Virus record (IMG/VR): IMGVR_UViG_3300037358_000204
Coordinates: 1-42,013 of that record
Length of the DNA stretch: 42,013 nt
Source of the DNA: a virus
Reading direction: 5' to 3' (one strand)
Position 1 is the first letter of the stretch; every line of letters begins with the position of its first letter. Shown in pieces: positions 31,576 through 39,388 of this stretch. Position numbers and translations under genes: made by a program. The notes below the pieces were generated by a model. That model saw only the letters and a program-made list of their open reading frames with translations, made no database searches and was not told where the DNA came from.

Positions 31576-31980
31576 ATGCCCAAATCCCCCGACCTCGACC
31601 TCGTCAAACTCGTCTTGCAACGCAACCTCCCCGACGTTCGCGTCGTCGCCCAAATCCTGGCCGACCTCAACGAAGAACTCGCCGCCCTCGTTGACGAAGA
31701 CCGCGGCCCTCCCGAGAAAAAACAGTTCGTCATCATCCGACTCCACGACGAAGCCGGTCTCGTCGTCAAAATCCCCGAGAATCTTTCCCCGGCCACCATC
31801 GAAGCCAGTCTGCTCAGCGCCGCCAGCGAATTCAACGCCACCCCCAAGGGGCGCCGACTGCCGATCAAAGCCGTCGCCGAAGCCTGCGAACACATTCCCG
31901 CGCGCTTCTTCAAAGAGCGCGGTCTCACGATTTGCACCAAGGAACCCGTCGCCATCGTTACCCTCCCGCCCAAATTCTAG
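31576..31980 (+). CDS. Unknown early protein
   Basis: This is a 134-residue protein starting MPKSPDLDLVKLVLQRNLPD. It has two apparent parts: an N-terminal helix pair (VVAQILADLNEELAALVDED) and a central beta stretch (KKQFVIIRLHDEAGLVVKIP), followed by helices (IEASLLSAASEFN). No motif is diagnostic. It precedes the transposase gene after a gap with phrase repeats. Function is unknown. Confidence 0.68.
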   Translation: MPKSPDLDLVKLVLQRNLPDVRVVAQILADLNEELAALVDEDRGPPEKKQFVIIRLHDEAGLVVKIPENLSPATIEASLLSAASEFNATPKGRRLPIKAVAEACEHIPARFFKERGLTICTKEPVAIVTLPPKF

Positions 31981-31997
31981 GGCCGTCCTTTCACCGC

Positions 31998-32069
31998 GAC
32001 CAAGGACTACGGATTCTCCCTGAATTTTTCATAATTCATCCTTCCTCCTTCTGCCTTCATCCTTCCCCT
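31998..32069. repeat. Phrase repeats B and E before the transposase
   Basis: GCGACCAAGGACTACGG (phrase B) is followed by phrase E at 32028-32068: TCATAATTCATCCTTCCTCC then TTCTGCCTTCATCCTTCCCC. The ATG follows one base later. Phrase E also precedes the gene at 39845. Confidence 0.65.
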
Positions 32070-34127
32070 ATGCTCCCCGCCCTCCCCGAATCCGATCTGC
32101 CCGAATGGTTCGCGTTGCCCTCCGGGGAGCGTTCCCGCGTTGCCGCCTTGCTCGCCATCTGTGAGCGGCTGCGTGGCGCGCGCGGCGCCAGTCTCCGCGC
32201 CCGCGCCCACCGCGAGGCCCAGGCCCACCGCGCCCGCCCCGGCTCGTGGTCGCTGCAAACTCTCTTAAGGCACTATTACGCCTGGCTCAACGCCGGCCGC
32301 AACTGGCGCGCCCTCCTTCACCGTTACGCCCGCTGCGGCCCCGCCGCCAAGCCCCCGCGCGAATTCCTCGCCTTCTGGATTGGCCTCGTCGGCGAAAGCA
32401 GCCGCGCCGACGCCGTCGCCGCCGCCCGCGCCCGCCTCGTCCAGGCGTGGTTCGCTGACGAGGCCATCCCGGGCTATGGGCGCCTCTCCCTCTGGTGGAG
32501 CAAGCATCGTCCGTCTTCCCCGCTCCCGTCCGGCCTCATCGAGCGCCCCGGCGACACTCCTCCCGGCTGGTCCGAGCGCAATCTCCGCAATTACCTGCCG
32601 CGCCGCCGCGCCGTCCGCACCCTCATGCGGCAGGGCTTCTTCGCCGCCCACGGCGATTTCCCCCAACTCCTCCGCGACCGCGCGAAACTCCGCCCCTTCG
32701 AGCTGCTCACCTTCGACGACGTTCGCCTCGACCTCCAGACCGTCTTTGAGGTCGCCCCCGGCGACTACCAGGTCGGCTACGTCAACGCCCTCTTCGCCCT
32801 CGATGTCGCCACCGGGCACATCGTCAACTTTGGCCTCAAGCCCCGCTGGCAGCGCCAGGACGAAACCCGAACGCCCATCACGAAATCGGATACGCGGTTT
32901 CTTCTCCTTCGCCTGCTGGAGGGCTGGGGCCTTCCCCCTTGGCCGGTCCATCTCCTCCTCGAATCCGCCGTCGCCGCCCTCACCGGCCAGGATCGGTCGG
33001 ACCTCGCCGCCGTCTTCGGCGACCGCCTCGTCTTCGAGACCACCGGCACCATGCGCCGCCAGCTCCTTAAAAGCGGCTTCCTCGAACAGGGCGGCCAGCC
33101 CTGGATGAAGGGCTGGATCGAAGCCTACTTCCGCAAGCTGCATGGCGCGCTCGCCCACCTCGACGGCGCCACCGGCCGGCGCTACGACCTCAACCCCGGC
33201 GATCTCGAAAAACGCGCCTCCTACGCCCTCGCCCTCCTCGAACAGGCCAAAGCCGCCGGCATTGACCCCGGCGATCTTTGGCTCCCGTTTCTCACCGCCG
33301 CCCAGGCCGGTCTTGTCGTCGGCGAGGTCGTCACGCGCCTCAACTGGCGCACCCGCCACGCCCTTCAAGGCTTCCGCACCCTTTTCGAGTACCAGCACCC
33401 GGCCCGCGGCTGGCTGGCCGCCGCCGATTTCGCCGCCCTCCCGCCGCCCGAGCGCGAACTCTGCCGCCCGCACCCGCGCCATGAAGCCCCCGCCGAACGC
33501 CTCGCCGATTTGCTCAGCGGCATCGAACTCGTCCAACCGCCGCCGGCCGCCCTCCTCCCGCTCTACGCCGACCGCCGCCCCGTCACCATCCGCCGCGGCG
33601 AAATCACCGTCCGTGGCTTGGAAAACGACCCCGTCGTCTTCTGGGAGGAAAAGCATCCCCTCCTCACCGCCGATGCCAACGAAGGCCGCGAATTCGTCGG
33701 CGCCATTCCCGATCACCGCGACTGTGTCCACCTCTTCACCGCCGAACTCGCCTACGTCGGCGTCGTCGCCCGCAAAGGTCGCGTCCACCCCCTTGACCGC
33801 GACGAACTCCACCGGCGCGGCGGCGCCATCCACCGCGACCGGATGCGCACCGCGCAGGAAGCGGCCGCCTACCTCGCCCCGCGCGAGCAGCGCTACGCCG
33901 CCGGCCGCGCCCACAACGACGCCGTCTTCGCCCGCGCCGCCGCCGCCGGCGCCGCCATGTCCGCCGGCGAAACCGCCGTCAAGTCGCGCCGCCGCGCCGC
34001 CGCTACCCGCGCCGCCGCCCAATTCGCCGCCGACGCCGCCGTTCTCGCCGCGCCGTCGCCCTCCGAACTGCGGCCACCGCCGGACGAAGGAGGGCCGACC
34101 CCATTCGACCCTGCCAATCTCCTCTAA
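32070..34127 (+). CDS. DDE transposase (MuA analogue)
   Basis: This 685-residue transposase cuts and joins the phage ends during integration and replicative transposition. The N-terminal 200 residues are helical and DNA-binding (SWSLQTLLRHYYAWLNAG, WSERNLRNYLPRRR). An RNase-H-like core follows: ELLTFDDVRLDL (first acidic residue Asp216/217), then VHLLLESAVAAL and KGWIEAYFRKLHG (Glu351). At the second acidic position this protein has Glu298 in place of the usual Asp. The C-terminal part contains a beta-rich target-binding region and a long Ala-rich basic tail. The last 20-odd residues are encoded by a REP-like hairpin. The start is the ATG at 32070 directly after phrase E. Confidence 0.85.
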   Translation: MLPALPESDLPEWFALPSGERSRVAALLAICERLRGARGASLRARAHREAQAHRARPGSWSLQTLLRHYYAWLNAGRNWRALLHRYARCGPAAKPPREFLAFWIGLVGESSRADAVAAARARLVQAWFADEAIPGYGRLSLWWSKHRPSSPLPSGLIERPGDTPPGWSERNLRNYLPRRRAVRTLMRQGFFAAHGDFPQLLRDRAKLRPFELLTFDDVRLDLQTVFEVAPGDYQVGYVNALFALDVATGHIVNFGLKPRWQRQDETRTPITKSDTRFLLLRLLEGWGLPPWPVHLLLESAVAALTGQDRSDLAAVFGDRLVFETTGTMRRQLLKSGFLEQGGQPWMKGWIEAYFRKLHGALAHLDGATGRRYDLNPGDLEKRASYALALLEQAKAAGIDPGDLWLPFLTAAQAGLVVGEVVTRLNWRTRHALQGFRTLFEYQHPARGWLAAADFAALPPPERELCRPHPRHEAPAERLADLLSGIELVQPPPAALLPLYADRRPVTIRRGEITVRGLENDPVVFWEEKHPLLTADANEGREFVGAIPDHRDCVHLFTAELAYVGVVARKGRVHPLDRDELHRRGGAIHRDRMRTAQEAAAYLAPREQRYAAGRAHNDAVFARAAAAGAAMSAGETAVKSRRRAAATRAAAQFAADAAVLAAPSPSELRPPPDEGGPTPFDPANLL
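34058..34095. repeat. REP-like hairpin 3 inside the transposase gene
   Basis: GCCCTCCGAACTGCGGC and GCCGGACGAAGGAGGGC are inverted arms, with the same right arm as the element at 17236-17272. It encodes part of the transposase C-terminus (PSELRPPPDEGGP). Confidence 0.75.
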
Positions 34128-34142
34128 CTCCTTGAACCACCC

Positions 34143-34364
34143 ATGAACCCCACCGCTTCAGACTTAGCATCACTGAATATCAACATTCTCCAGTTCCTGG
34201 CGTTCACCTACCTCTTTGATGAGCGCCCGATTAAAACCGGATTTCAGTTGTTCTTCCTGCTTTTTTTCGCGGCGCTCTTCGTCATCTACACTCTTTCTCT
34301 TTTGATCCTCGCCTGTGCGCTCATCGCCAAAGGCCTTAAAGCGCAGGATGCTCCCAAAACCTGA
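34143..34364 (+). CDS. Small membrane protein
   Basis: This is a 73-residue protein with a hydrophobic block at about residues 34-61 (FQLFFLLFFAALFVIYTLSL) and a basic C-terminus (KGLKAQDAPKT). It starts at an ATG 15 bases after the transposase stop. Composition is less GC-rich than the neighbours. Function is unknown. It lies between the transposase and its ATPase partner. Confidence 0.65.
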   Translation: MNPTASDLASLNINILQFLAFTYLFDERPIKTGFQLFFLLFFAALFVIYTLSLLILACALIAKGLKAQDAPKT

Positions 34365-34374
34365 TCTCTTTAAT

Positions 34375-34411
34375 GACTAAGCACTAGAACACTTGGCACT
34401 AGAGCACTTTC
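34375..34411. repeat. Phrase repeat C
   Basis: GACTAAGCACTAGAACACTT is followed by GGCACTAGAGCACTTTC, seven bases before the MuB-like start codon. It matches the copies at 1745 and 2558. Confidence 0.7.
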
Positions 34412-34418
34412 TTCCCTT

Positions 34419-35669
34419 ATGAGCACCCCCGAATCATCCGATCCTCGCGTCGCCGGTCCCGTCGAACAGGCGGTTAATTCATCCGCCGATCTCGCTCTCG
34501 CCGCGCCGACTCCTCCGATCCCCGTCGCCAACAACCAGGTCCGCGCCACCTGGGCCATTTCCCTCTCCGAACTGCGCGCCAACATCGCCCATTGCTGCGA
34601 CGAAACCCGCCGTATCTTCCCCGAAGCCTTCCTCTTCTGCCAGACCCGCGAGGTCACCCGCGCCGAATTCGCGGCGCAAATCGAAGCCACCGGCAAGCGG
34701 ATTCATGGCAAATCCTACACCTTCTCCCAAAATCTCGTTTATCAGTTTTGTAAGGGTATTTACAAAAACCCCGACAACGGCACTCGCATCGACCTCTCCG
34801 AAAAAAATCTCAAGGCCGTCAAACAATGGCTTCGCGAGCAGCGCTCCTACCTGGCCAGTTCCTTTAACGAAAAGGATTTCGTCGTCACCCCGTCCACCCG
34901 CCGCGTCTTCCTCGCCGTGGATTTCGCCCGCGAATCGCGCACGCCCGTCCCGCTCTACGGCCCGTCTCACGTCGGCAAAAGCTGCGCCCTGACCTACAAG
35001 CACCTCACCGAAAACCACGGCCTCACGCCTTACGTTCGCATCCCCGCCGTCGGCGGCCTCAACGAACTATTTGCCGCCCTGTGCCGCGCCGTCGGCCAGT
35101 CTCCGCACGCCTCCTTCCCGAAAATGCGCCGCGGCCTCCTCGGCGCACTCGCGCCCGATATGTGCGTCATCCTCGACGAGGTCCATCTCCTGCTGAACAC
35201 CTACCGCAAGGAGAGCTTTTTCGCCTGCATCGAAGCCATTCGCGAACTCTACGACCGCGTTGGTTTCGGCCTCGTGCTTTGCTCCACTGATCTCGGCCGT
35301 GACAAATTTTACGAGCAGGAGCGCAAAAAGGAACTCGATCAAATGCTCCGCCGGGGCGTCCACCGCTTTCAACTCTCCGCCCCCACTGTCGAAGACCTCC
35401 GCCTCATCCTCCTCCATCACGGCCTCGAATTTCCGAAACCCCGCGACCGCGTCGTCGTCGGTGATAGTTCCGAACAGCCCTTCGCCCTGCTCAAGGCGAT
35501 GAGCAAGGATTCCGGCCTCAAAGCCATCACCGAGCGCGTCCGCTATGGCAAGAAATTTGCCGCCAAGGAAGGCCGCCCGCTCGCCTGGGAGGACTTCGTC
35601 CGCGCTCACCTCACCATCGAACTCAACGCCGCCACCCCCGCCACCGGCTGGGAACAACCGGGCCCGTGA
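34419..35669 (+). CDS. AAA ATPase, transposition target selector (MuB analogue)
   Basis: This is a 416-residue ATPase. The N-terminal 150 residues are helical with a helix-turn-helix look (KSYTFSQNLVYQFCKGIYKN). The AAA core has Walker A GPSHVGKS at 181-188 and Walker B CVILDE at 249-254, followed by a sensor-like strand (GLVLCSTD). The C-terminal helical domain follows. This matches MuB-type proteins, which bind target DNA in an ATP-dependent way, deliver it to the transposase and give immunity. The next gene overlaps its stop (GTGA). Phrase C precedes the start. Confidence 0.88.
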   Translation: MSTPESSDPRVAGPVEQAVNSSADLALAAPTPPIPVANNQVRATWAISLSELRANIAHCCDETRRIFPEAFLFCQTREVTRAEFAAQIEATGKRIHGKSYTFSQNLVYQFCKGIYKNPDNGTRIDLSEKNLKAVKQWLREQRSYLASSFNEKDFVVTPSTRRVFLAVDFARESRTPVPLYGPSHVGKSCALTYKHLTENHGLTPYVRIPAVGGLNELFAALCRAVGQSPHASFPKMRRGLLGALAPDMCVILDEVHLLLNTYRKESFFACIEAIRELYDRVGFGLVLCSTDLGRDKFYEQERKKELDQMLRRGVHRFQLSAPTVEDLRLILLHHGLEFPKPRDRVVVGDSSEQPFALLKAMSKDSGLKAITERVRYGKKFAAKEGRPLAWEDFVRAHLTIELNAATPATGWEQPGP

Positions 35670-36229
35670 AAACCAATTCCTACCCGCTCTCCTGGCCCGC
35701 TGGCTGGCCGCGCACGGCCGCGCCGGAGTCGTCGCGCTTCGGCGAACGCACGCCCTACGCCGCGCTCGAACAACTCAAAAAGGAACTCATTCTTCTGGGC
35801 GCTCAGGACATCAACCTCTCCAGTAATTTCGCCCTCGGCGCGGCCCCGAAAGACAAGGGCGTCTGCGTGTATTTCATCCTCAAGGGCAAAAATTACGCGA
35901 TGCCGTGTGATAAATGGAATCGCGTGGAGGACAACCTCTGGGCGCTCGCCAAGCATATCGAATCGCTGCGCGGCCAGGAACGCTGGGGCGTCGGCACCAT
36001 CGAACGCGCCTTCGCTGGGTATGTCGCCCTCCTCACTGGCAGCATCGCGCAAAAGCCTTGGTGGAAAGTTCTCGGGGTAAATCCCGACGCTTCCCCGGAG
36101 AAAATTCAATCGCACTACCGCTCCCTGGCCGCTTCCCGCCATCCTGATATTGACGGCGGCTCCAACGAACTCATGGCTGAACTCAACGGCGCCTATGACG
36201 AAGCCAAATTGGAACGCGGCATCGTCTGA
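35666..36229 (+). CDS. J-domain protein
   Basis: This 187-residue protein starts with GTG overlapping the MuB-like stop. The N-terminal domain (SYPLSWPAGWPRT, KELILLGAQDINLSSNF, KGVCVYFILKGKNYAMPCDK) is a conserved phage-associated module. The C-terminus is a DnaJ J-domain: WWKVLGVNPDASPEKIQSHY, then SRHPD (HPD at 159-161). J-domains stimulate DnaK-type ATPases, so the protein may recruit host DnaK to a phage complex. Tight coupling to the ATPase gene suggests action on the transposition complex. The role is inferred, but the domain is clear. Confidence 0.85.
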   Translation: MKTNSYPLSWPAGWPRTAAPESSRFGERTPYAALEQLKKELILLGAQDINLSSNFALGAAPKDKGVCVYFILKGKNYAMPCDKWNRVEDNLWALAKHIESLRGQERWGVGTIERAFAGYVALLTGSIAQKPWWKVLGVNPDASPEKIQSHYRSLAASRHPDIDGGSNELMAELNGAYDEAKLERGIV

Positions 36230-36233
36230 TTAT

Positions 36234-36290
36234 TTTTGCGCCTCTTCGTGGCTAAAAACTCTTTTCCTCGAAACTCCAAACTCGATCCTG
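36234..36290. repeat. Phrase repeats before the Gam-like gene
   Basis: TTTTTGCGCCTCTTCGTGGC with TAAAAACTC, then CTCGAAACTCCAAACTCGAT, immediately before the next start codon. Confidence 0.6.
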
Positions 36291-36292
36291 TC

Positions 36293-36862
36293 ATGGAACT
36301 AAAAAAAGAAAACTCCCCCGCCCTCGCGGCCGTCCTCGCCGCCGCCAAATCCTACGCCGACGCCTACGCCGTCCTCGAAGGCAAAACCACCGCCCACCGC
36401 GACGCTCAGCGCGAACTCTTCCGCGCCCATCTTCCCGGCATTCGCTTTGCCCTCGCCAAAACCATCGAGCTGCGCGCCGCCCTCAAAGCCGCCCTCGCCG
36501 CCGCCCGCGCCAACTTCGTCAAGCAGCGCACTCTCGCTATCTCCGGCATCCGCGTCGGCTTCCGCGTCGGCGCCGGCCGCGTCACCTTCAAAAACGGCGA
36601 GCGCGTCGCCGATCTCGTCCGCAAGCACTTTCCCGACCGCTTCGACGAACTGATCGAGACCAAGCTCGTTCCCCGCAAGCAGGCCCTCCTCGGCCTCTCT
36701 CCCGCCGATCTCCGCAAACTCGGCGTTACCGTCTCCGGCCTCGGCGATCAGCCTGTCATCCAGCCCCTCGCCGGCGATCTCGAAAAACTCGCCGATACCC
36801 TCCTCAAGCACGCCGATTCCGAATCCGCCGACGATCCCGCCGCGCCCTCCGCCGCCGCCTGA
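36293..36862 (+). CDS. Gam-like DNA end-protection protein
   Basis: This is a 189-residue protein. It has a long N-terminal coiled-coil region (SYADAYAVLEGKTTAHRDAQ), then a basic helix with TIELRAALKAALAAARANFV. Further on it reads GIRVGFRVGAGRVTFKNGER, then LIETKLVPRKQALLGLS and VTVSGLGDQPVIQP. The order (coiled coil, a G.[RV][VG][FW]R block, then K...nK.aLL and a closing I.P) is that of Mu Gam, a Ku-like protein that shields linear DNA ends from host nucleases. Position after A and B is also as in Mu. The match is by pattern only. Confidence 0.65.
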   Translation: MELKKENSPALAAVLAAAKSYADAYAVLEGKTTAHRDAQRELFRAHLPGIRFALAKTIELRAALKAALAAARANFVKQRTLAISGIRVGFRVGAGRVTFKNGERVADLVRKHFPDRFDELIETKLVPRKQALLGLSPADLRKLGVTVSGLGDQPVIQPLAGDLEKLADTLLKHADSESADDPAAPSAAA

Positions 36863-37059
36863 CCGTCTTCCATTTTCCCGTCCTTTTTTTGTGTCTTTTG
36901 CTTGCCCTTCAAAGTCCCGCTCAGCGGCACGAAGTAGGGTGGCTAAAAATTCTTCCCGCCTTTCCCTCGTTCTCCAGATCAGCCGCCTCGCCGCCAGGCG
37001 AAAGTCTCCGCCCTCGCCGAGGCGCAAAAACTGACGCCCGGGGCTATGTAGGACGCGCC
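36863..37059. repeat. 197-bp gap with hairpin REP2 and phrases
   Basis: TTTTTTTGTGTCTTTTGC is followed by GTCCCGCTCAGCGGCACGAA (36914-36933), a close copy of the hairpin at 27534. Then come GGCTAAAAATTCTTCCCGCC and, near the end, GAGGCGCAAAAACTG. The strand composition changes from C-rich to G-rich near 37015, where the foreign-looking cassette begins. No gene is visible. Confidence 0.6.
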
Positions 37060-38148
37060 ATGAGCCAAACAACTTCCATTCAATGGTGCGATGTGACGCT
37101 GAATCCCTGGCGGGGATGCAGCCGGGTGTCGCCTGGGTGCGTGCATTGCTATGCCGAGGCGATGGACCGGAGGTTTTTTGGCGGCCGGCACTGGGGCAGT
37201 CCGAAGGGCACTGGGGCACTGCGGCCGGAGATCGCGGGGTTCGAGGCGGCGGCGTTGAAGTTGAACGAGCAGGCGGCGACGGGGAAGTTTCGGGAGTGTC
37301 CGGGGTGCGGGTTTAGGGGTTGGAAAAAAGACATATTCCCCATCGTGAGCCAGCGGTGTCTGCACAGGCCAGAGAGCGTCCGCCCGCGGGTGTTTCCGTC
37401 GAGCATGGACTGGCTGGACGAGGCGGTGCCGGCGGCGCAGCGGGCGCGGTTTCTGGACGTGGTGCGGCGGACGCCGAATCTGGATTGGCTGTTGCTGACG
37501 AAAAGGCCGGAGAAGTGGCGGGAGCTGGTCAATCGGGCTGAAGGTGCATTTTTTGACATCGAGAATGACTGCAAGAAATGGGAAGAATACCATGAACTTC
37601 GCGTCTGGCTCAGACGGTGGTATGAAACTGATCGGCCGCCCGACAACATTTGGGTGGGCACGTCGGTTGAGGATCAGCAGCGGGCGGAGGAGCGGGTGCC
37701 GGCGTTGCTGAAGATTCCGGCGAAGGTGCGGTTTCTATCGGTCGAACCGTTGTTGGAAAAAGTTGACCTGAAACTCGCGCAGAGGCGCAGAGGCGCGGAG
37801 GAAGAACTCGGGACGTGCGGGATTGACTGGGTGATCGTGGGCGGGGAGAGCGGGCCGGGGGCGCGGCCGTGTAACGTGGAGTGGATTCGGGACATCGTGC
37901 GGCAGTGTCGGGATGCGCGGGTGCCATGCTTTGTGAAGCAGTTGGGGAGTCGCCCGTACGATTCCGCGGCAGCCGATGGTGTTCCTGACGCTCACAAGAA
38001 ATTTTCGGGTGATGAGGTTACGCCTGAGATGGTAAAGATTTTCAATGACTGCCGGCGGCTAATGTCGCTGAACTTAACCGACAAAAAGGGCGGCGATCCG
38101 GCGGAGTGGCCGGAGGATTTGCGGGTGCGGGAGTTTCCGGATGTTTGA
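37060..38148 (+). CDS. DUF5131 (phage Gp37/Gp68) family protein
   Basis: This 362-residue protein is recognised by MSQTTSIQWCDVTLNPWRG and the cysteine motif C-x6-C-x2-C at 20, 27 and 30 (CSRVSPGCVHCYAE), the hallmark of this family. The motif resembles a radical-SAM Fe-S site. Later blocks are DWLLLTKRPEKW, NIWVGTSVEDQQ and DWVIVGGESGPGARP. A short extra Cys pair, CPGCGFRGW, lies near residue 75. Codons are G-rich, unlike the neighbours, which suggests recent gain. A stretch of about 28 bases (37777-37804) is a CGCAGAGG repeat translated as QRRRGAEEE. The TcmP partner that often accompanies this family is absent. Biochemical function is unknown. Confidence 0.86.
   Translation: MSQTTSIQWCDVTLNPWRGCSRVSPGCVHCYAEAMDRRFFGGRHWGSPKGTGALRPEIAGFEAAALKLNEQAATGKFRECPGCGFRGWKKDIFPIVSQRCLHRPESVRPRVFPSSMDWLDEAVPAAQRARFLDVVRRTPNLDWLLLTKRPEKWRELVNRAEGAFFDIENDCKKWEEYHELRVWLRRWYETDRPPDNIWVGTSVEDQQRAEERVPALLKIPAKVRFLSVEPLLEKVDLKLAQRRRGAEEELGTCGIDWVIVGGESGPGARPCNVEWIRDIVRQCRDARVPCFVKQLGSRPYDSAAADGVPDAHKKFSGDEVTPEMVKIFNDCRRLMSLNLTDKKGGDPAEWPEDLRVREFPDV
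37777..37804. repeat. CGCAGAGG phrase repeat translated in DUF5131 gene
   Basis: GCGCAGAGGCGCAGAGGCGC followed by GGAGGAAG. This periodic phrase, common between genes in other genomes, sits in frame here and adds about nine charged residues between two conserved blocks. Confidence 0.8.
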
Positions 38149-38176
38149 AAAAATTGAATCATAACCAAAGCCTAAA

Positions 38177-38572
38177 ATGAAGCCAAGTACACGACATAAA
38201 ATATCTGTGCCGAACGGGGCGATTCTGGAACTAATCAGCGAGGATGAGGTGCATCAATGGCTGGCGGCAAAGCTGGCAGCCATCCGCGCTTTGGGGTTGC
38301 CTGCGCACTCCATTGAAATAGAGGCCTCGTATCGAAAAGATTACGGAGAATCATATTACGACGTATCTTGTTCGACGCATGGGGCGGGGAAATTCGCCCT
38401 TACTCACGAATCGTTCGCGCGCGCCGTCCATGATTTTGCGGAGGAATTAGATGGGAATCCACTCCAGCAGGCGGCGGAGAAGCGGCGGGCCGCCGAACGG
38501 CTGAAACGCGAGGCGGATGAACTTGTCGAAATGGCGAAAAATCGCCTTGGCCCTATCGGCCCTAACCCATGA
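38177..38572 (+). CDS. Unknown cassette protein
   Basis: This is a 131-residue protein starting MKPSTRHKISVPNGAILELI. A beta-alpha domain with EVHQWLAAKLAAIRALGLP and IEIEASYRKDYGESYYDVSC is followed by a C-terminal charged helix (EKRRAAERLKREADELVEMA). It lies between the DUF5131 and GNAT genes, in the same strand composition as both. I do not recognise a family. It may be the third component of the cassette. Confidence 0.65.
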   Translation: MKPSTRHKISVPNGAILELISEDEVHQWLAAKLAAIRALGLPAHSIEIEASYRKDYGESYYDVSCSTHGAGKFALTHESFARAVHDFAEELDGNPLQQAAEKRRAAERLKREADELVEMAKNRLGPIGPNP

Positions 38573-38573
38573 A

Positions 38574-38598
38574 CTCCTTCGCCAAGGCTCCGGAGGGC
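38574..38598. repeat. REP-like element 4 (reverse orientation)
   Basis: CTCCTTCGCCAAGGCTCCGG followed by AGGGC. Its reverse complement matches the element at 40379-40404 (CCTCCG, GCYTTRGCGAAGGAG). Confidence 0.65.
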
Positions 38599-38603
38599 GC
38601 GCC

Positions 38604-39020
38604 ATGAAAAAGTGCACTCTTAAATTGGGTTTCGTTTACGGCGAAACCGGCATCGCCGGCTGCCGGCAATTACTGGCGATCCACGAAGATGCGCCGTTTC
38701 CAATTGCGCTCATATTTTACCATTGGACGACCCAGCATTTGATTCAAATCAACTGGGTTTATACCCTTCCGCAGTTCCGCCGGCAGGGTGTAATGACCGC
38801 TTTGCTCGCCTCGATGGCCCTGGCTTACCGAGACCAGGATTTGCGATTTTTCCGGACGGCTTCCGGCAGTGCCGAGGGAGGGTTGGACTGGTTGAAATCG
38901 CTCGGCTTCAAGCAGGACGGGACGGTCGGCGATTATCTTCTTCAGATTGATGCCGACCTCCTCTCTTTAGCCGCGCCCGAGCTGGCTGTGGTGGAGAAGA
39001 AAGGTCTGGTGAGCGCATGA
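38604..39020 (+). CDS. GNAT-fold acetyltransferase-like protein
   Basis: This 138-residue protein starts MKKCTLKLGFVYGETG. The central part has the GNAT core: a strand ending INWVYTLPQF, then the acyl-CoA-binding RRQGVMTALLASMALAY (an R/Q-x-x-G-x-G/A loop), a strand DLRFFRTASG and helix LDWLKSLGFKQ. This predicts acyl transfer from acetyl-CoA, but the target is unknown. Its neighbours are DUF5131 and a small ORF that overlaps its stop. Mu Mom, a DNA modifier, also has a GNAT-like fold, so DNA or tRNA modification is conceivable. I rate this as speculation. Confidence 0.75.
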   Translation: MKKCTLKLGFVYGETGIAGCRQLLAIHEDAPFPIALIFYHWTTQHLIQINWVYTLPQFRRQGVMTALLASMALAYRDQDLRFFRTASGSAEGGLDWLKSLGFKQDGTVGDYLLQIDADLLSLAAPELAVVEKKGLVSA

Positions 39021-39118
39021 CGACTGAACTTTTAAAGGCACCGAAGAGGCCGCGCATTGAGTGTTTGTGGCTGAACCCGGCGGCGCAGGCGGCGCAGCGG
39101 CAGAAAACTCTTCTTTGA
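39017..39118 (+). CDS. 33-aa coupled ORF
   Basis: This small ORF starts with ATG overlapping the GNAT stop (ATGA) and encodes 33 residues: MTTELLKAPKRPRIECLWLN and a QAAQRQKTLL end. The overlap supports translation, but the short length and lack of a family keep confidence low. It ends where phrase B begins. Confidence 0.4.
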   Translation: MTTELLKAPKRPRIECLWLNPAAQAAQRQKTLL

Positions 39119-39154
39119 CCAAGGACGAGGGACTAACCGACTAAAACACTTTCC
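39117..39154. repeat. Phrase repeats B and C
   Basis: GACCAAGGACGAGGGACTAA is followed by CCGACTAAAACACTTTCC, and then CCCCATG starts the next gene. The strand composition returns to C-rich here. Confidence 0.65.
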
Positions 39155-39158
39155 CCCC

Positions 39159-39374
39159 ATGTCCACCACCATCACCCTCCAACTCGTCACGCCGGCGCCC
39201 CGCCTTCGCATCATTTTCTCCGACGATCAAACCCACGAATTCACTCAGCGCGAAGTTCGTCTCCTCCTCGACCGGATTAAAGCCGGCCTCCGCCATTTCG
39301 ACTTCCTTCCTCCCGCCGAACAGGCCCGCTTTCTCTCCGCCCTCCAAAAATTCGCCGACACCGGCACCCTTTAA
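39159..39374 (+). CDS. Small early protein of unknown function
   Basis: This is a 71-residue protein, MSTTITLQLVTPAPRLRIIF, with an alpha/beta look: two strands, then helices (REVRLLLDRIKAGLRHFDFL, PPAEQARFLSALQKFA). It has no known family. It starts after TTCCCCCC and is followed closely by the next gene. Confidence 0.68.
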   Translation: MSTTITLQLVTPAPRLRIIFSDDQTHEFTQREVRLLLDRIKAGLRHFDFLPPAEQARFLSALQKFADTGTL

Positions 39375-39388
39375 TCTCCCCTTTTCCC

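Noticed and set aside
31423-34022. Long open frames opposite the early genes (for example 585 codons opposite the transposase)
   Set aside because: They mirror GC-rich codon structure of the real genes. The products are Gly/Ala/Glu low complexity and overlap clearly recognised proteins.
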